Origin: Primulina eburnea
Taxonomy: Eukaryota > Streptophyta > Magnoliopsida > Lamiales > Gesneriaceae
NCBI RefSeq assembly: GCF_022965805.1
Contig: NC_133114.1
Span: 11,428,261 to 11,492,260, forward strand
Direction of reading: 5' to 3'
DNA length: 64,000 bases
In this document: positions 48,461 through 60,160 of the stretch, piece after piece
Layout of the letters: every line of letters starts with the position of its first letter
How positions within the stretch are numbered: the stretch's first letter is position 1
Notes under the pieces: model-generated
Seen by the model: the letters and a program-made list of their open reading frames with translations, nothing else
What the model was told of the DNA's origin: nothing
The model's database searches: none
Position numbers and translations under genes: made by a program

Positions 48461-48990
48461 CGTACCAACTTCTGGAATCGGGATCCCTAGACTAGGATTG
48501 AGTCTAGTCTGAATTATGTAGCTACGAGTATAGTTGACAGTGGGTCATTGATTATGTTTCAGATTCGTTACATATTGTTGATACCTGATTACATGCTTAT
48601 ATTTGTTTATATGATTGCATGTTTCATTGATTTATACTGGGAGTTATTCTCACCGGTTTATCCGGCTGTTGTCTTGTCTGTATGTGTACTTGACAACAGG
48701 TGGGACAGGTTCAAGGTTGAGGAGATGAGGAGAGATCGAGTTAGAGTGGAGACTTCGGACTTTGATCTGAGATAGGGTTTGAACACTTGACATTAGTTGT
48801 TAAACTCTAGTTTGAATAAATGTTTTGTAATACAGGATTTGTATTTTATATACTGAGATGTATATATGTTTTATTTCACTACGTTCCGCAATTTAAAAAG
48901 AAAAAAAAATTTTAGACCCTGTTTTATAGTTGATTAATTAGTCCCAATGATGATTAAGAACTTGATTAGCGTCCGGGTCCCCACAACAGG

Positions 48991-49002
48991 TGGTATCAGA
49001 GC
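48991..49002 (+). promoter_or_regulatory. Primer binding site of element D
   Basis: TGGTATCAGAGC, 5 bp after the LTR. Confidence 0.93.
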
Positions 49003-49387
49003 CGTAGGTCCTTGAATTGTAGGTTCCTTAGCACTGAGATAAAAGTTAGTGAGCGGGGTAGATTGAGTTTCTTTCCCTGCATGTGATTGTTAGCATGTGA
49101 TTTTATATACTAGTGATTTATATGTATGCTAGCATGATATTATGTTTTATTGCCTGGATTTATATGGCATAGAAATGCATATAATGTTGAAATAACATTG
49201 TATCTGCTAAGATTTCAGTATGTTGTTACTGTGTCTTAAACTACATGTTACCTGGATATCGGAGATGATTTGGTAATATGTATTATATGAAACGGGATCA
49301 GAACCAATTCTTGATCAGAGGTAAGCTGATCGGGATTGGGATTGAGACGGATTTGTCTCTTGTTACTACTAACGTCTGTGATTATCA
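49003..49387 (+). other. Leader of element D
   Basis: Noncoding leader with the GAGCGGGGTAGA motif (about 49032); no ORF. Confidence 0.7.
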
Positions 49388-49438
49388 GATATTCCTCCTA
49401 GAAGGATTCCAGAACGGGGTAGTACATCGTATGATCAG

Positions 49439-50353
49439 ATGGATGTGTCTGAAACTCTGATGGAAACACAGATGATAAGATTTCAGTCGTTTCAACCACC
49501 GATTTTGAGGGGTGTCGAGACACCAGCTGATTGTGAGACTTGGCTGGAGGAGATCGAAATGCTGTTTGAATTTCTTGGATTCACAGACGAGTGCAGAATT
49601 AGACTGGTTGGGAATCAACTACGGGAAGTCGCTAGGAGTTGGTGGCTGGTAAACCGGGAAGCCATAGTACAGCGTGGTTTCACGATTACATGGAATCTTT
49701 TCAAAGTTGAATTTTATCAAAGATTTGTACCTTTATCATATCGAGAGGACAAAAGTGCAGAATTTGCAACTTTGAGGCAAGGTTCATTGAAGATCGATGA
49801 ATATTTGGCCCATTTCTTCACCTTGTTACAGTTCGGTCCGCTAGTGGCTAGAAATGATACAGCTGTAGCTGATCAGTTTATCAAGGGCTTGAATCCGGAA
49901 ATACGCACCTTGGTGACTGTGAAACAACCGAGTAATTTTGCGGATACTCTGAATCGAGCCAGAAGAGCAGAAACCGTTCTAATGAGACAAAAAGAAGCTT
50001 CATATGTTCTTCCAACACCGATACCACAACAACTGCCTTCCAGAATCGAGATGGGCAGATATAGTGGAGGAAAGAAAGAGATGTTGAAAGTTCAAAAGAA
50101 GCAATTTAAGAAATTTGGGAGCGGTTCATCTAGCTCCAGTGGCTCTAGTCCGAATTATACTGGAATTTATTGCAGGAATTGCGGTGGAAGACATTCCCCG
50201 GAGCTATGCCACGGAGTGACTGGTCGGTGCAACTTCTGTAAACAGCAAGGACACTTTGCTAGAGTCTGTCCACAAAAAAGTGCCCGAAGATTTCAGGGAG
50301 CAGGATCATCTGGGGGTGGTGATCGAGAAACAGACCCAGGACATACTGAATGA
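49439..50353 (+). CDS. gag: Element D gag (start codon shifted)
   Basis: 304 residues if the ATG at 49439 is used. The gag core runs from FQSFQPPILRGVETPADCETWL to about residue 180. Two zinc knuckles follow, CRNCGGRHSPELC and CNFCKQQGHFARVC. The frame is open upstream to 49391, but the codon matching the usual MPPRR start is ATT (49391-49393), so the first 16 codons are probably lost or unused. The frame ends at a TGA where A and C continue into protease. The gag core has no stops, in contrast to the ruined pol that follows, which fits selection on gag. Confidence 0.8.
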   Translation: MDVSETLMETQMIRFQSFQPPILRGVETPADCETWLEEIEMLFEFLGFTDECRIRLVGNQLREVARSWWLVNREAIVQRGFTITWNLFKVEFYQRFVPLSYREDKSAEFATLRQGSLKIDEYLAHFFTLLQFGPLVARNDTAVADQFIKGLNPEIRTLVTVKQPSNFADTLNRARRAETVLMRQKEASYVLPTPIPQQLPSRIEMGRYSGGKKEMLKVQKKQFKKFGSGSSSSSGSSPNYTGIYCRNCGGRHSPELCHGVTGRCNFCKQQGHFARVCPQKSARRFQGAGSSGGGDRETDPGHTE

Positions 50354-52786
50354 TATAGTGACAGGTACTGATCTGTTATGATTAGATTGCATATGTATTG
50401 ATATATACTAATGCATTCTTTACGATTATCTTTGACTGAGTTGCATTGATATACATTGTACCTGTTGGGTCTGTGTATACTGTAGTATTGAGTGTTGTTT
50501 TAATCTTTTGGAGGAAAATATTGTTATTAGTGAACTCTGTAAATATCATATACTGCAGTAAAATGAGAATGAGATGGAATTAGATGATGTTGTACTTGTG
50601 TTGTTTGATTTTAACTATATTATTGATATATAATAACAAGTACAGAGTGAGTATAGATTCTTGCCAGGAGATGGTAAGATTTTGACCTGAAATGGCCAAA
50701 GAATAAATAATGTACGGTAAGAATTCTCGATTTTGAATTCCTTGATATCCGTACTATATGACTTGATGATTATCGAAAGGAATGGAGTAATTCCTTATAT
50801 ATTCAGTTGATTTCTGAAATTGAGCATATCAGGAGCTGATTTGTCGATAGCAGGAGATTTGCTATAGTCTCGCAGATTTAGATTTTAGATTTGCTTTGTA
50901 TCAGGGAAATGGATTACAGCCTTGATTCTATACCAGGTACTGGTGTTATTTTAGAATTATGTATAGAATAATACTGAATGAATTAAAAGAATTGAGATAT
51001 CAGTTTGATGAGTTATGGCTTGAGAGTTAGAGTTATATCTGAATATGTATTTCTCTATGAGATATCTCAGTTCTGTTATGGATAGATGAATCCTGTATTC
51101 AGAGGTATTCTGATTATTTTATATCGGGTAACTATGATGCGTTGATATACTCGTGATATAAGATTGATTGAATTGAATATCTTATATGGAATAATCTGGG
51201 AGTTCAGATTATTGAATACAAAATGGTTTGGATATAAAGATAGTTGAGGACAGTGATTACTGATTGAAACAACAGCAATATCAGATAGTTATAATTGCTG
51301 GAGTTTGGTAGGTTATTATATCTGATTGTTGTTTTGAAATTGCTTGCGAATTGTTATTGTTCTGAACAGTATTGAGACAGACTATATTGTTTGGGGGACA
51401 TTACATTCGAAGAAGATATAGCAGTTAATCTAAACGATTTGAAGATGTGATCAGTTAGCCAGCATTATCAGATATTGATTTATACTCGAATTGGAGTCGA
51501 TATTGATATTATTCAGAATCCGTATATGATACCGATTGTGATATATTATTGTGATTATATACAGTGCAACCGAATCTGAGCGTCGATCAGAGCATCAGGT
51601 AGGTATTACTGTTATATATATATATCTGGTTTGTGCCGAATATTCCGAATCTGAAATGACAGACAGGGTCAGAAGTGTACAATGATCGATTCAGTATTCT
51701 TTTCGGTAACAGAACATGTATGAAATTTGAAAGGATGGTTTTGATATAAACAAATGCGATCAGTTGTGGCAGAGTATGTATTGAAATATGTGAATTGCCA
51801 ACAATTGAAGACAGAAAGAGGGAAACCAAGAGATTGATTATCTTGATTGACGATTTTTAAATAGAAATGGGAGTACATTTCTAAGAATTGTGTGATAACA
51901 CTACTGAATTCTTGTTTTTATTGTACTGTGAGGTGATTATGAATGACAGATTTATCGAATCTGCCTCTGTTATATTGTACAGGATGACGTACAAATATGA
52001 CTAGCTGAATGAGAGGTATGTTAGAAACGGAGATCAGATTGTATTGAATGCCAAAGTTAATGATGTCAGACTGTGATTTTCGTTTGATTTTATACTTTTG
52101 GCTGAGTGCATGAGATGATACCTTATCTATGAATTATAGATTGACAGATAGTCGGAGTGAACTATCCTGATACTGGAGGATATTCAGTAGTTGTAGTGCG
52201 TGATTTTAGCACTAGTTGAAATAACTGAATGTTATTTATGAATTTTCATACGACGATAGCTATAAAATGCGTAGTGAGATAGCATTCTTAGAGATTTTGG
52301 TACAGAGAGAACTGTTAATTTCCGTTGTATGAAGGATCTCTGAGATTTGATTTGATAGAATCAGGAATATGATTCAGAAGAAAAAAAAAATGAAAACAGC
52401 TCGGAAATTTATTTTGACATAGGCCAATGTCGGATGATGATGATTGGTAATTGGAGCTGGAAATTGAATATATCCTTGACTAGGATTGATAAATGATGAT
52501 ACTGTTCGTTATAGAACTATTGATTGGCATATACGGATGCTGTATAGCCAATATTTTACGATTGATTATGTCACGAATCATTTCAAGTAGTATTATGACA
52601 TTATATTTCTTGAATGAGTGTTTTCTGTTTGGAGTCAAGATCCGGGAAAAGAAAGATACCTTAGAAATGATGTTAATGAAATGAGTTTGGATATTAAACT
52701 CTGTTATACATTTCTTCTGATAGATTTGAATTAATTTAGTGAGAGTTTTATTAATTTAGTGAGAGTTCGAGGACGAACTCAGATCT
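50354..52786 (+). pseudogene. Element D decayed pol-derived region
   Basis: About 2.4 kb without a long frame. Traces remain: an integrase NCQQ-like stretch near 51793-51835 and an SDRDPRFTSHFW-like stretch near 52065-52105, both full of stops and indels. The first 300 bp match element E (about 26820-26480, -). It encodes no enzyme. Confidence 0.7.
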
Positions 52787-52787
52787 A

Positions 52788-52800
52788 AGAGGGGGAGAAA
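52788..52800 (+). promoter_or_regulatory. Polypurine tract of element D
   Basis: AAGAGGGGGAGAAA directly precedes the 3' LTR. Confidence 0.9.
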
Positions 52801-52971
52801 TGTAATGCCCAAGAATTTGATTATAGTAATCTGAAATGATTTGGGTATGATTACCGTAATCTGGAATTAATCTGAAATGATTTATTAATTAATTACGGTA
52901 AATATAGACGGAACGGATCGGACCAAAACACATGAGAAAGGTGTGGATTGTGTGTGCAAAGAAATGAGTTG

Positions 52972-53242
52972 GCGCACATGCGCGATGGAATGGAGCGCAC
53001 ATGCGCGAGCAGGGCAGAAGCCTGCGCGCACATGCGCGACTTCACAGCGCGCACATGCGCGGAACGTCCAGAACCCTCGGCGCACATGCGCGGACGAATG
53101 GCGCGCATATGCGCGGAAATTCCAGAGCCCTCGACGCACATGCGCGGTAGAGTGTCGCGCATTTGCGCGAGGGAGTGCCGAGACACACGCGCTGAAGAAT
53201 TGTGTCTCGCGCATATTCGCGAGTGATGCCGCGCATATGCGC
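52972..53242 (+). repeat. GCGCAYATGCGC palindrome array, D 3' LTR
   Basis: Same array. The last copy ends 48 bp before the TATA run at 53291; the region around 53208-53230 differs from the partner LTR. Confidence 0.9.
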
Positions 53243-54389
53243 GAGACGTGCTGCATCAAGGAGCGGGACACGTTGCCTTATTCATGCATGTATATATATA
53301 TATATGTATAGACATACGATAATTCTCAGAAAAAGAAAAAAAAAAGAACCGAGGAAGGAGCTCAAAGTTTTCTTTGAAAATTTCTATCGTGATTTACGAG
53401 CGATCAGTCCGTCAAATTTTAAATCCGACTTCAGTACCGAGTTTCTATCAACGTAGACTACAACTGGACGTAAGTTTTGCTACGTTTAGACATGTTTTGA
53501 ATTTATGATATTGTCTAAATTGAATAGGAGTTAGATATGATGCTCTTGACATAGTAGACATCGTATATCTGAAGTCAGATTGAAGAACGGACTGTGTATG
53601 GAATTGTTATGAATTTTTAAAGTTTATTCGATTGTAATATACTGAATTGATATCAGAATCATGGTATTATTGATTTTGTGATACTGGGATTGATATCTGA
53701 TTTGTACTGTATCACTGGATATATTGATATTAACCAGATTGGGAACAGATGAGTTGTTGACTTGTTGTATCAAGATTTTATTGCCGGGATTGCGGGATTG
53801 TACAGAATGGATATAGAATTTGGTGTTGATATTGATATTGATTATGAATTTCTGTATTATATCTGTGATGTTGGGATTGACGGGGTTACTGAAATTGTAT
53901 TGTCATACCGTCGAAACATCAGCGAATTGATATTGATCAGACTCAATATTGATTGTGATTATATCGTGATATTGTCGATATGAATTGGATTGTGTCTTGA
54001 TTCGATATTAATCAGAACAGGCTTTGAATTGAGCTGTAGATTGACACAATCTATTCGATATTGTGAATTCAGATTGACATGGACAGACGTGAAATGGAGT
54101 CTTCGTCTTCGTCAGACCATGAAGACAAACGTATAAGTCAATGTGGTATTGGGAGATGGACTTGAGTCGGTTTAGACTCGGGTTTCCCTAAATCACATAC
54201 TTTACTTTATTGCATTGATATTTGCATTGATTGATTGATATACTTGTTTTCTTGAGTTATAGATTACAGGTATTAGAAGAGTAATCTTATGACAGAACTG
54301 CCGTTAGTGGGGGGATTACCACGGGCACATTGCACGATGTCATAAGATGGTGTATTGGCGGATGTGCCAAAGACGATCACTGGATGTTG

Positions 54390-54800
54390 GTTATCGATGT
54401 GGATAGATTGATAGCTTCTTCTATTACTGTTGGTTGATATTATATCGATGTGGATAGATGTATAGCTTATTCTATTACTGTTGATTGATATTATATCGAT
54501 GTGGATAGATTCATCGTTCCTTCTATTACTGTTAATCGATGGTATATCGATGTGGATAGAATCGGACTTTGTTCTATTACTGGTAATCGATATCCTATCA
54601 ATGTGGATAGAATCAAGGCTTGCTCTATTACTGTTAATCGATAATATATCAATGTGGATAGAATCATGGCTTCGTCTATTACTGTTAATCGATACTGTAT
54701 CGGTGTGGATAGAACTGGAGTCTTTTCTATTACTGTTAATCGATACTATATCGGCGTGGATAGAACTGGAGTCTTTTCTATTACTGTTAGTCGATATATG
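54390..54800 (+). repeat. 51-bp minisatellite, D 3' LTR
   Basis: Same block with the same apparent number of units as 48050-48460. Confidence 0.9.
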
Positions 54801-55330
54801 CATACCAACTTCTGGAATCGGGATCCCTAGACTAGGATTGAGTCTAGTTTGAATTATGTAGCTACGAGTATAGTTGACAGTGGGTCATTGATTATGTTTC
54901 AGATTCGTTACATATTGTTGATACCTGATTACATGCTTATATTTGTTTATATGATTGCATGTTTCATTGATTTATACTGGGAGTTATTCTCACCGGTTTA
55001 TCCGGCTGTTGTCTTGTCTGTATGTGTACTTGACAACAGGTGGGACAGGTTCAGGGTCGAGGAGATGAGGAGAGATCGAGTTAGAGTGGAGACTTCGGAC
55101 TTTGATCTGAGATAGGGTTTGAACACTTGACATTAGTTGTTAAACTCTAGTTTGAATAAATGTTTTGTAATACAGGATTTGTATTTTATATACTGAGATG
55201 TATATATGTTTTATTTCACTACGTTCCGCAAATTAAAAAGAAAAAAAATTTTTAGACCCTGTTTTATAGTGGATTAATTAGTCTCAATGATGATTAAGAA
55301 CTTGATTAGCGTCCGGGTCCCCACATTATC

Positions 55331-56990
55331 CTCCTCGCCTGCATGCACGAAATCATGCGAGGGAAACTCCTCCATCTAGCTGGCTCAAATAGAAACTGCT
55401 CCATGCCCAATGGTCTGACCAACACAGATATCTTCTGAAAATCTATCAGGACTCTGTTCTTAGTCAGCCAGTCCATGCCCAAGATAATGTCGAATTCTGG
55501 CATCGGCAACAGGATTAAATCTGCATATACTAGGTGGCCATGCAGTTCTAGATCAATATCACTGATCACACTGGTAGCCAACAGCTCTTCCCCTGATGGA
55601 ACTGTCACTGAGAAGTTCACGTCTAGGTAAATGGACTTGAGGTCCAAACGATTAGCAAAAGTCTCCGATATGAAGGATTGAGTGGCTCCTGAGTCTATCA
55701 GTGCAGTTGTGGATAATCTCTTAATAAAAATGTTTCCTGAGATGCGTTAGCACAACACAACTTATATTCCCAAAATTACTAACATAAACCTCAAGCATAA
55801 TAGAACTCAGTATTCTAAGTCACTCAAAATTATTACTAGCACCCTAATGATCCCACATAAAACTCCACATGCAAGGTAAAATAATACTGAGCTTAGGTAG
55901 AAAAATTTACCTGTCAGTAGGGTAGTGTCTGGGTTCGCCTCATGTGCATGCATGGCGAATACCCTGCCTTGGGTTGGCTGCTTCCACTGCGGGCACTCTT
56001 TCAGTATGTGGTCGCTAGATCCACACTTGAAGCACTTGCCTGATCCATATAAGCACTGCCCCGGGTGCTGGCGGTTGCATTTAGGACACAATGGGTAAGC
56101 AACAGGCTTCTGAGGCGCCCCCTGCTGCTGAATTGGACCCTTGCCCTTTGGTGGTCCATGATACGGCTTCTTCCCTGGCGGCCCCTGATACGGTTTCTTG
56201 AACTGGGGCCTCTGATGCTGCTGCTGCTGGTGTTGCGGCATTTGATAGGGCCTCTTGCCATGTCTGTCCGCCTCTATATCCCTCAGATCCTGTTCTGCCG
56301 CCAATACTCTAGATACGGCGACCGCATAGCTAGTAGGCCAGCTACTCTCACATCGCGGCACAAGATCGGCCGCAACCCATTCAGAAAATGCCTCAACTTT
56401 GCCTGTACATCATTTGCAATGAGGGGCACAAAGTGACACCCTCTCTCAAACTTCCTAACAAATTCTGCCACGCTACTGTCTCCCTGTTGCAGCGTCATAA
56501 ACTCGCTGGTGAGTTTGGATCGTACCTCCTCAGTGAAGTACTTAGAGTAAAAGACCTCCTTGAAACCATTCCATGGCAGTACCTGCAAGTTAACTGCCAC
56601 TGACGCACTCTCCCACCATAATCTGGCGTCCCCTGTCAGAAGGAACGTGGCACATCTGACCCTATCTACGTCGGTCAGTTCCATAAAGTCAAAGATTACC
56701 TCTATGGACTTAATCCATCCCTCTGCTACCATCGGGTCAGTGGTACTCGAAAACTCCTTAGGACTCATGCTCCTAAACCTTTCATATACTGCCTCTGGTT
56801 GAGGCCTCGCCCCTGCAACTACCGCTGCAACCTGGTTCCCCGCAAACTGTGCGAAGAACTGCGTCATACCCGCAAGCATCTGCGCCTGCATATCTGGAGG
56901 TGGTGGTGGTGGAGGATTGGCCTTCTCCTCAACTCGAGGCTCTCTGTCCTCCTCCCTTGTTTCACGGTCGATCACTCGTCTAGGAGGCAT
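55331..56990 (-). pseudogene. gag: Element B gag and protease, with a probable intron
   Basis: It starts at ATG 56990 (MPPRRV). A proline-rich patch (about 56925) precedes the Tekay gag core. A frameshift near 56340 moves the frame. A Q/H/P-rich stretch and two knuckles follow, CPKCNRQHPGQC and CFKCGSSDHILKEC. The frame is then interrupted at 55910-55737 by a GT-AG interval; beyond it lies the protease with a LIDSGATQSF active site near 55706-55676. The reading goes on to 55331, where D is inserted. In A and C the gag/protease junction has no such interval. Confidence 0.85.
55737..55910 (-). other. Probable spliceosomal intron at the gag/protease junction of B
   Basis: On the - strand the donor is ACAG|GTAAATTT, the acceptor is CGCATCTCAG|GAAAC, and a TGCTAAC branch-like word lies shortly before the acceptor. 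The interval is 174 nt, T-rich, and contains stops. Joining the flanks gives TGNIFI, the expected family sequence before protease. Confidence 0.65.
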
Positions 56991-57201
56991 ACTGTTCCAA
57001 GTAACACGTAAACCCAATATGCATGAACATATATCAACATTTAATGATGCACGTAAATCAAACTTAAAACATGCACATACTGAAATCATAACTTAATGCT
57101 TACTACATAACATAATGCAAAACTTTAAACTTACAGACTTGAGGTGTGACTTCGTGAGCTTCTTGCGACTGGCAGTAGGCGTGACCCTTTACAAGAACAC
57201 C
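56991..57201 (-). other. Leader of element B
   Basis: Noncoding leader between primer site and gag; no ORF. Confidence 0.7.
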
Positions 57202-57213
57202 GCTCTGATACCA
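57202..57213 (-). promoter_or_regulatory. Primer binding site of element B
   Basis: On the - strand TGGTATCAGAGC, 2 bp from the LTR end. Confidence 0.92.
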
Positions 57214-57215
57214 AC

Positions 57216-59779
57216 TGTAACGTACCGTACTTTTTACTACTTAAAATTTGCGGAAGAATTAAAAATTTTCTAAAATGTAAACATTCATACGGTCGTCACT
57301 CAACATACATAACAATAAATCTCAAAATCATATGTCACCAATAAAATTTTGCTAAAAGAAACTGTCTCAAAATATTTCGCATCCAGATATTTAAAAAAAT
57401 CAGAGTATTTTGAAACTTTGCATAAAACGTAAATATTGCGGTCCTCGGGTCTAGCCTACCACTCAGTCCAAGCCTGCCCCTTGGTCACCACCTCCTGTCT
57501 CCTCAACATAGTCACCTGCATCGATCAAGTCTAGTGAGTCTAAAGACTCAACACGTATAAACTGGAATAACGAGTACTACGTAATAAAATCGAATGCAAC
57601 TTTAAAATAGGACATACATAACTTGAAAATAGAACTTGCATAATAACTTGAACATACGTACATACGTAACCAGACGTGCCATCAACATAAACTTTCATAA
57701 ACATACTGCATACTTGAACATACATAGCTTCATCATTTTGCGTAGAGGCATGTTTCAAAGCAAGTGACCCATAACATAATAAATGTCTGATCAGACAAAC
57801 CACAGTACTGGGCTGACAGGGACGTATCCACTGCCACATACATGAGATCCCCGTTCATAATTTAACGGGCTGGTTGGTCCCCGTTCATAATTTAACGCTT
57901 TACAAACTCGATCTGACCCGTTCATAATTTAACGGGCGGATTGGTCCCCGTTTATAATTTAACGCTTTCCAATCCTAAACATAATTTGGTCACAAGAAAT
58001 TTAGCATACCTCAAAAATTAAAATATTTTCTTGCACGTCAACATACTTACTTGGTGTTGAGGGCTTCGTTGGACTTTGATCAGGACCGTCGCTGCACATA
58101 CTATTATGAATTCACTTACTTAAGTTGCATAACTTAGACGTAGATAATCATGCTTACTTACGAGTTCGTTCAATTCCTTAGGACATTCTAAAATTCCCAT
58201 GACTCGACCTTGTGCATCCTTGCACTAAACCATGACGTCGAACCTCAAAGCATACTAAATTATTTTTCCCAAAAACGAAGGACACGGACCCCGTGCCTGG
58301 GTCCGTGTATTGGTCCGTCTAGACTCTGCAAAAAGACATCGAAAAGGAGGAGGGGCACGGATCCCGTGCCTAGGTCTGTGTAGCCTCGGAAATTTGGCAC
58401 CGCGAAAGAAACAAAGGCACGGACCCCGATCACTCTAGACTCGATTGTCCGAACCATAAACCGACACCCCGAGACCCACCTTAGCATGCCATAACATCAA
58501 CCAAATTCGTACAAACACCCAAAGCAATGACGTTCACCCTACAACACATACAATTCAAAGCATAGCAATTGACACCAATTCGTTTCCTACGACTTCTAAC
58601 GCATTCGAGTGCCTATCGACACTATACGACGTATCAAATAACATCCCAACATCATACTAATCATACATAGACGCGGAAACGATCACCCGTCGATCCCCAA
58701 CGAAGCCTGCAACAATAAACTTCAAGAACACAAATTTTCGTAAAAGTCGCAGTTTGAGCGGTCCCACGAAAAACGTCATAACTCACTCAATTGTCATCCA
58801 AAAATCTCGAATTTTATATCAAATCAAGGCATCAAAAAGTTCTACAATTTTCTAGTTGAAAGTTTTCTCAAATTCCCGACAGAAAAATCGCAGTTTTCAA
58901 CAGAACAGTAAGTTACGAAATTTCAGATCTAAAAGTATTTCAAAACGCATTCAAACCATTTTCTGCTCAAACGACGAACGTCACACATGAATTTACACGC
59001 ATAAAAATAACACAACGCATAATATGACAAGATCGATGCAGAAAGAACAGAATATACGTGCCTTTTGATAATAAACGTTACCGAACAGGCGATATCGAAG
59101 CGGAGATGGAAGCGAGGTTGACCCGGAACGATCGTGCAACGATTTCTTTGAAGAAACTCGATAAAATACTGCTGGAAATAATCATAGAAAGGGGCGGCTG
59201 CTCTTGGGGAAGGAGAACCCTAGGTTTGTCTTGTAAAAATCTGAAAATAAACTTGTAGGTGTGTGTTGTGTGTTTTAGTGTGTGTAAAAACGTGTAAGTG
59301 TGTGTGAGTGTAGAAAACGTGTGTGTGTGTTTTAATTAGGAGAAATTCTAGCTAAATTAACTATTTAAAATACTAATTAAAGGTTAACACCTTATAATTT
59401 ACTCAAAACTCTTCAATTAAAATGATTACACACCAATTTTAATAGTTTAAACTCTTAAATCACTCAATACATAAATAATGCTTTAAAATACTAAAACTCT
59501 ATAATTTATTTAAAATGCCACATCCTAAATCTTAAAATAAAATACCACATTCTAAATTGCCAAAATCGTCACCGGTCTTTTCCTCGATCCCGCCTCGAAT
59601 AATCGCCTGAAACAGGAAACTCGAAAAACATTTTAACGTGCATCACATAAATGTAAATAATTTAAAACAATGCATTCAAATAAATCATGCATGGCTTAAA
59701 ACTCATTTTAAAATTAATTAAATGATTTACTAGTTAAATAAATGCATGGGTTATACGTGTACTGAGTTTGGGCACTACA
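57216..59779 (-). repeat. 5' LTR of element B
   Basis: 2564 bp, same ends as 32175-34818 with scattered substitutions; part of the palindrome array is deleted. Confidence 0.93.
58280..58430 (-). repeat. CACGGACCCCGTG palindrome array, B 5' LTR
   Basis: Same array as 33231-33425 with the third unit truncated and part of the second lost. Confidence 0.83.
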
Positions 59780-60160
59780 ATCTCACTTTTTAATTCACTC
59801 TTCTTTTCGGCCTCATCTCTCTTCTTTTTTTTCAATTGGTCCTCCAACACTTGTTTTGGTGACAAAGGAAGTAATACAATGGTTTCCTTCTTCAATACAA
59901 AGGAGTACTTATTCTTGAATCCATTATGTGCCACCCTCCTATCATATTGCCAAGGTCTACCCAACAAGATATGACATGCATGCATGGGCACCACATCACA
60001 CAAAACCTCATCCACATACATCCCAATAGAAAAAGGCACTAGCACTTGTTTTGTTCCCTTCAATTCCGCACAATCATTCAACCATTGAAGCCTATATGGT
60101 CGAGGGTGTTTTAGTTTAGGCAAACCCAATTTCTCCACCATTTCAACACTAGCCACATTA
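59780..60160 (-). pseudogene. pol: Element F protease-RT linker fragment
   Basis: An open stretch on the - strand from MASVEMVEKLGL (60156) through CHILLGRPWQYDRR, a protease-end motif of this group, into a K/E-rich linker. It continues at 32174 after removal of B. Upstream it is cut at about 60160, where scrambled RNase H sequence begins, so the protease active site and gag are missing. Confidence 0.8.

Larger units (their letters stand above)
46457..48985 (+). repeat. 5' LTR of element D
   Basis: 2529 bp; TGTAATGCCC to CCCCACA. In order: palindrome array, TATA run, and a 51-bp minisatellite. Confidence 0.94.
46457..55325 (+). mobile_element. Element D: non-autonomous Tekay-like element with gag but decayed pol
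   Basis: LTRs at 46457-48985 and 52801-55325, perfect TSD TTATC (46452-46456 and 55326-55330), primer site at 48991 and purine tract before 52801. The gag core is intact; the pol region holds only decayed traces. It is inserted in B between protease and RT, in the opposite direction. Confidence 0.94.
52801..55325 (+). repeat. 3' LTR of element D
   Basis: 2525 bp, very similar to 46457-48985 with few substitutions and the same repeat blocks. Confidence 0.94.
32175..59779 (-). mobile_element. Element B: Tekay/Del-type element split by C and D
   Basis: LTRs at 32175-34818 and 57216-59779, TSD ATCTC at 32170-32174 and 59780-59784, and primer site at 57202-57213. Internal pieces on the - strand are gag-protease (56990-55331), RT-RNase H (46456-44727) and integrase (36100-34855). 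Removing C and D restores one continuous gag-pol. It lies in the CRM element F. Confidence 0.92.
20360..60160 (-). mobile_element. Element F: CRM-type (centromeric) Ty3/Gypsy element, oldest host layer, in three pieces
   Basis: Read on the - strand, protease linker (60160-59780), RT to integrase zinc finger (32174-30196), integrase core to C-terminus (22152-21161) and 3' LTR (21145-20360) form one continuous polyprotein order. It is interrupted by B (TSD ATCTC) and E (TSD AGAAG/GGAAG). The RT sequence style and the motif near NVSDLSLFD...DLRTNHFQE after integrase mark the CRM group. Gag and the 5' LTR are missing; scrambled CRM fragments lie where they should be. Confidence 0.85.

Noticed and set aside
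48090..48512. Leucine-rich frame resembling repeated membrane segments (also 54481-54852)
   Set aside because: It is the 51-bp minisatellite read in one frame; a period divisible by three leaves all frames open.
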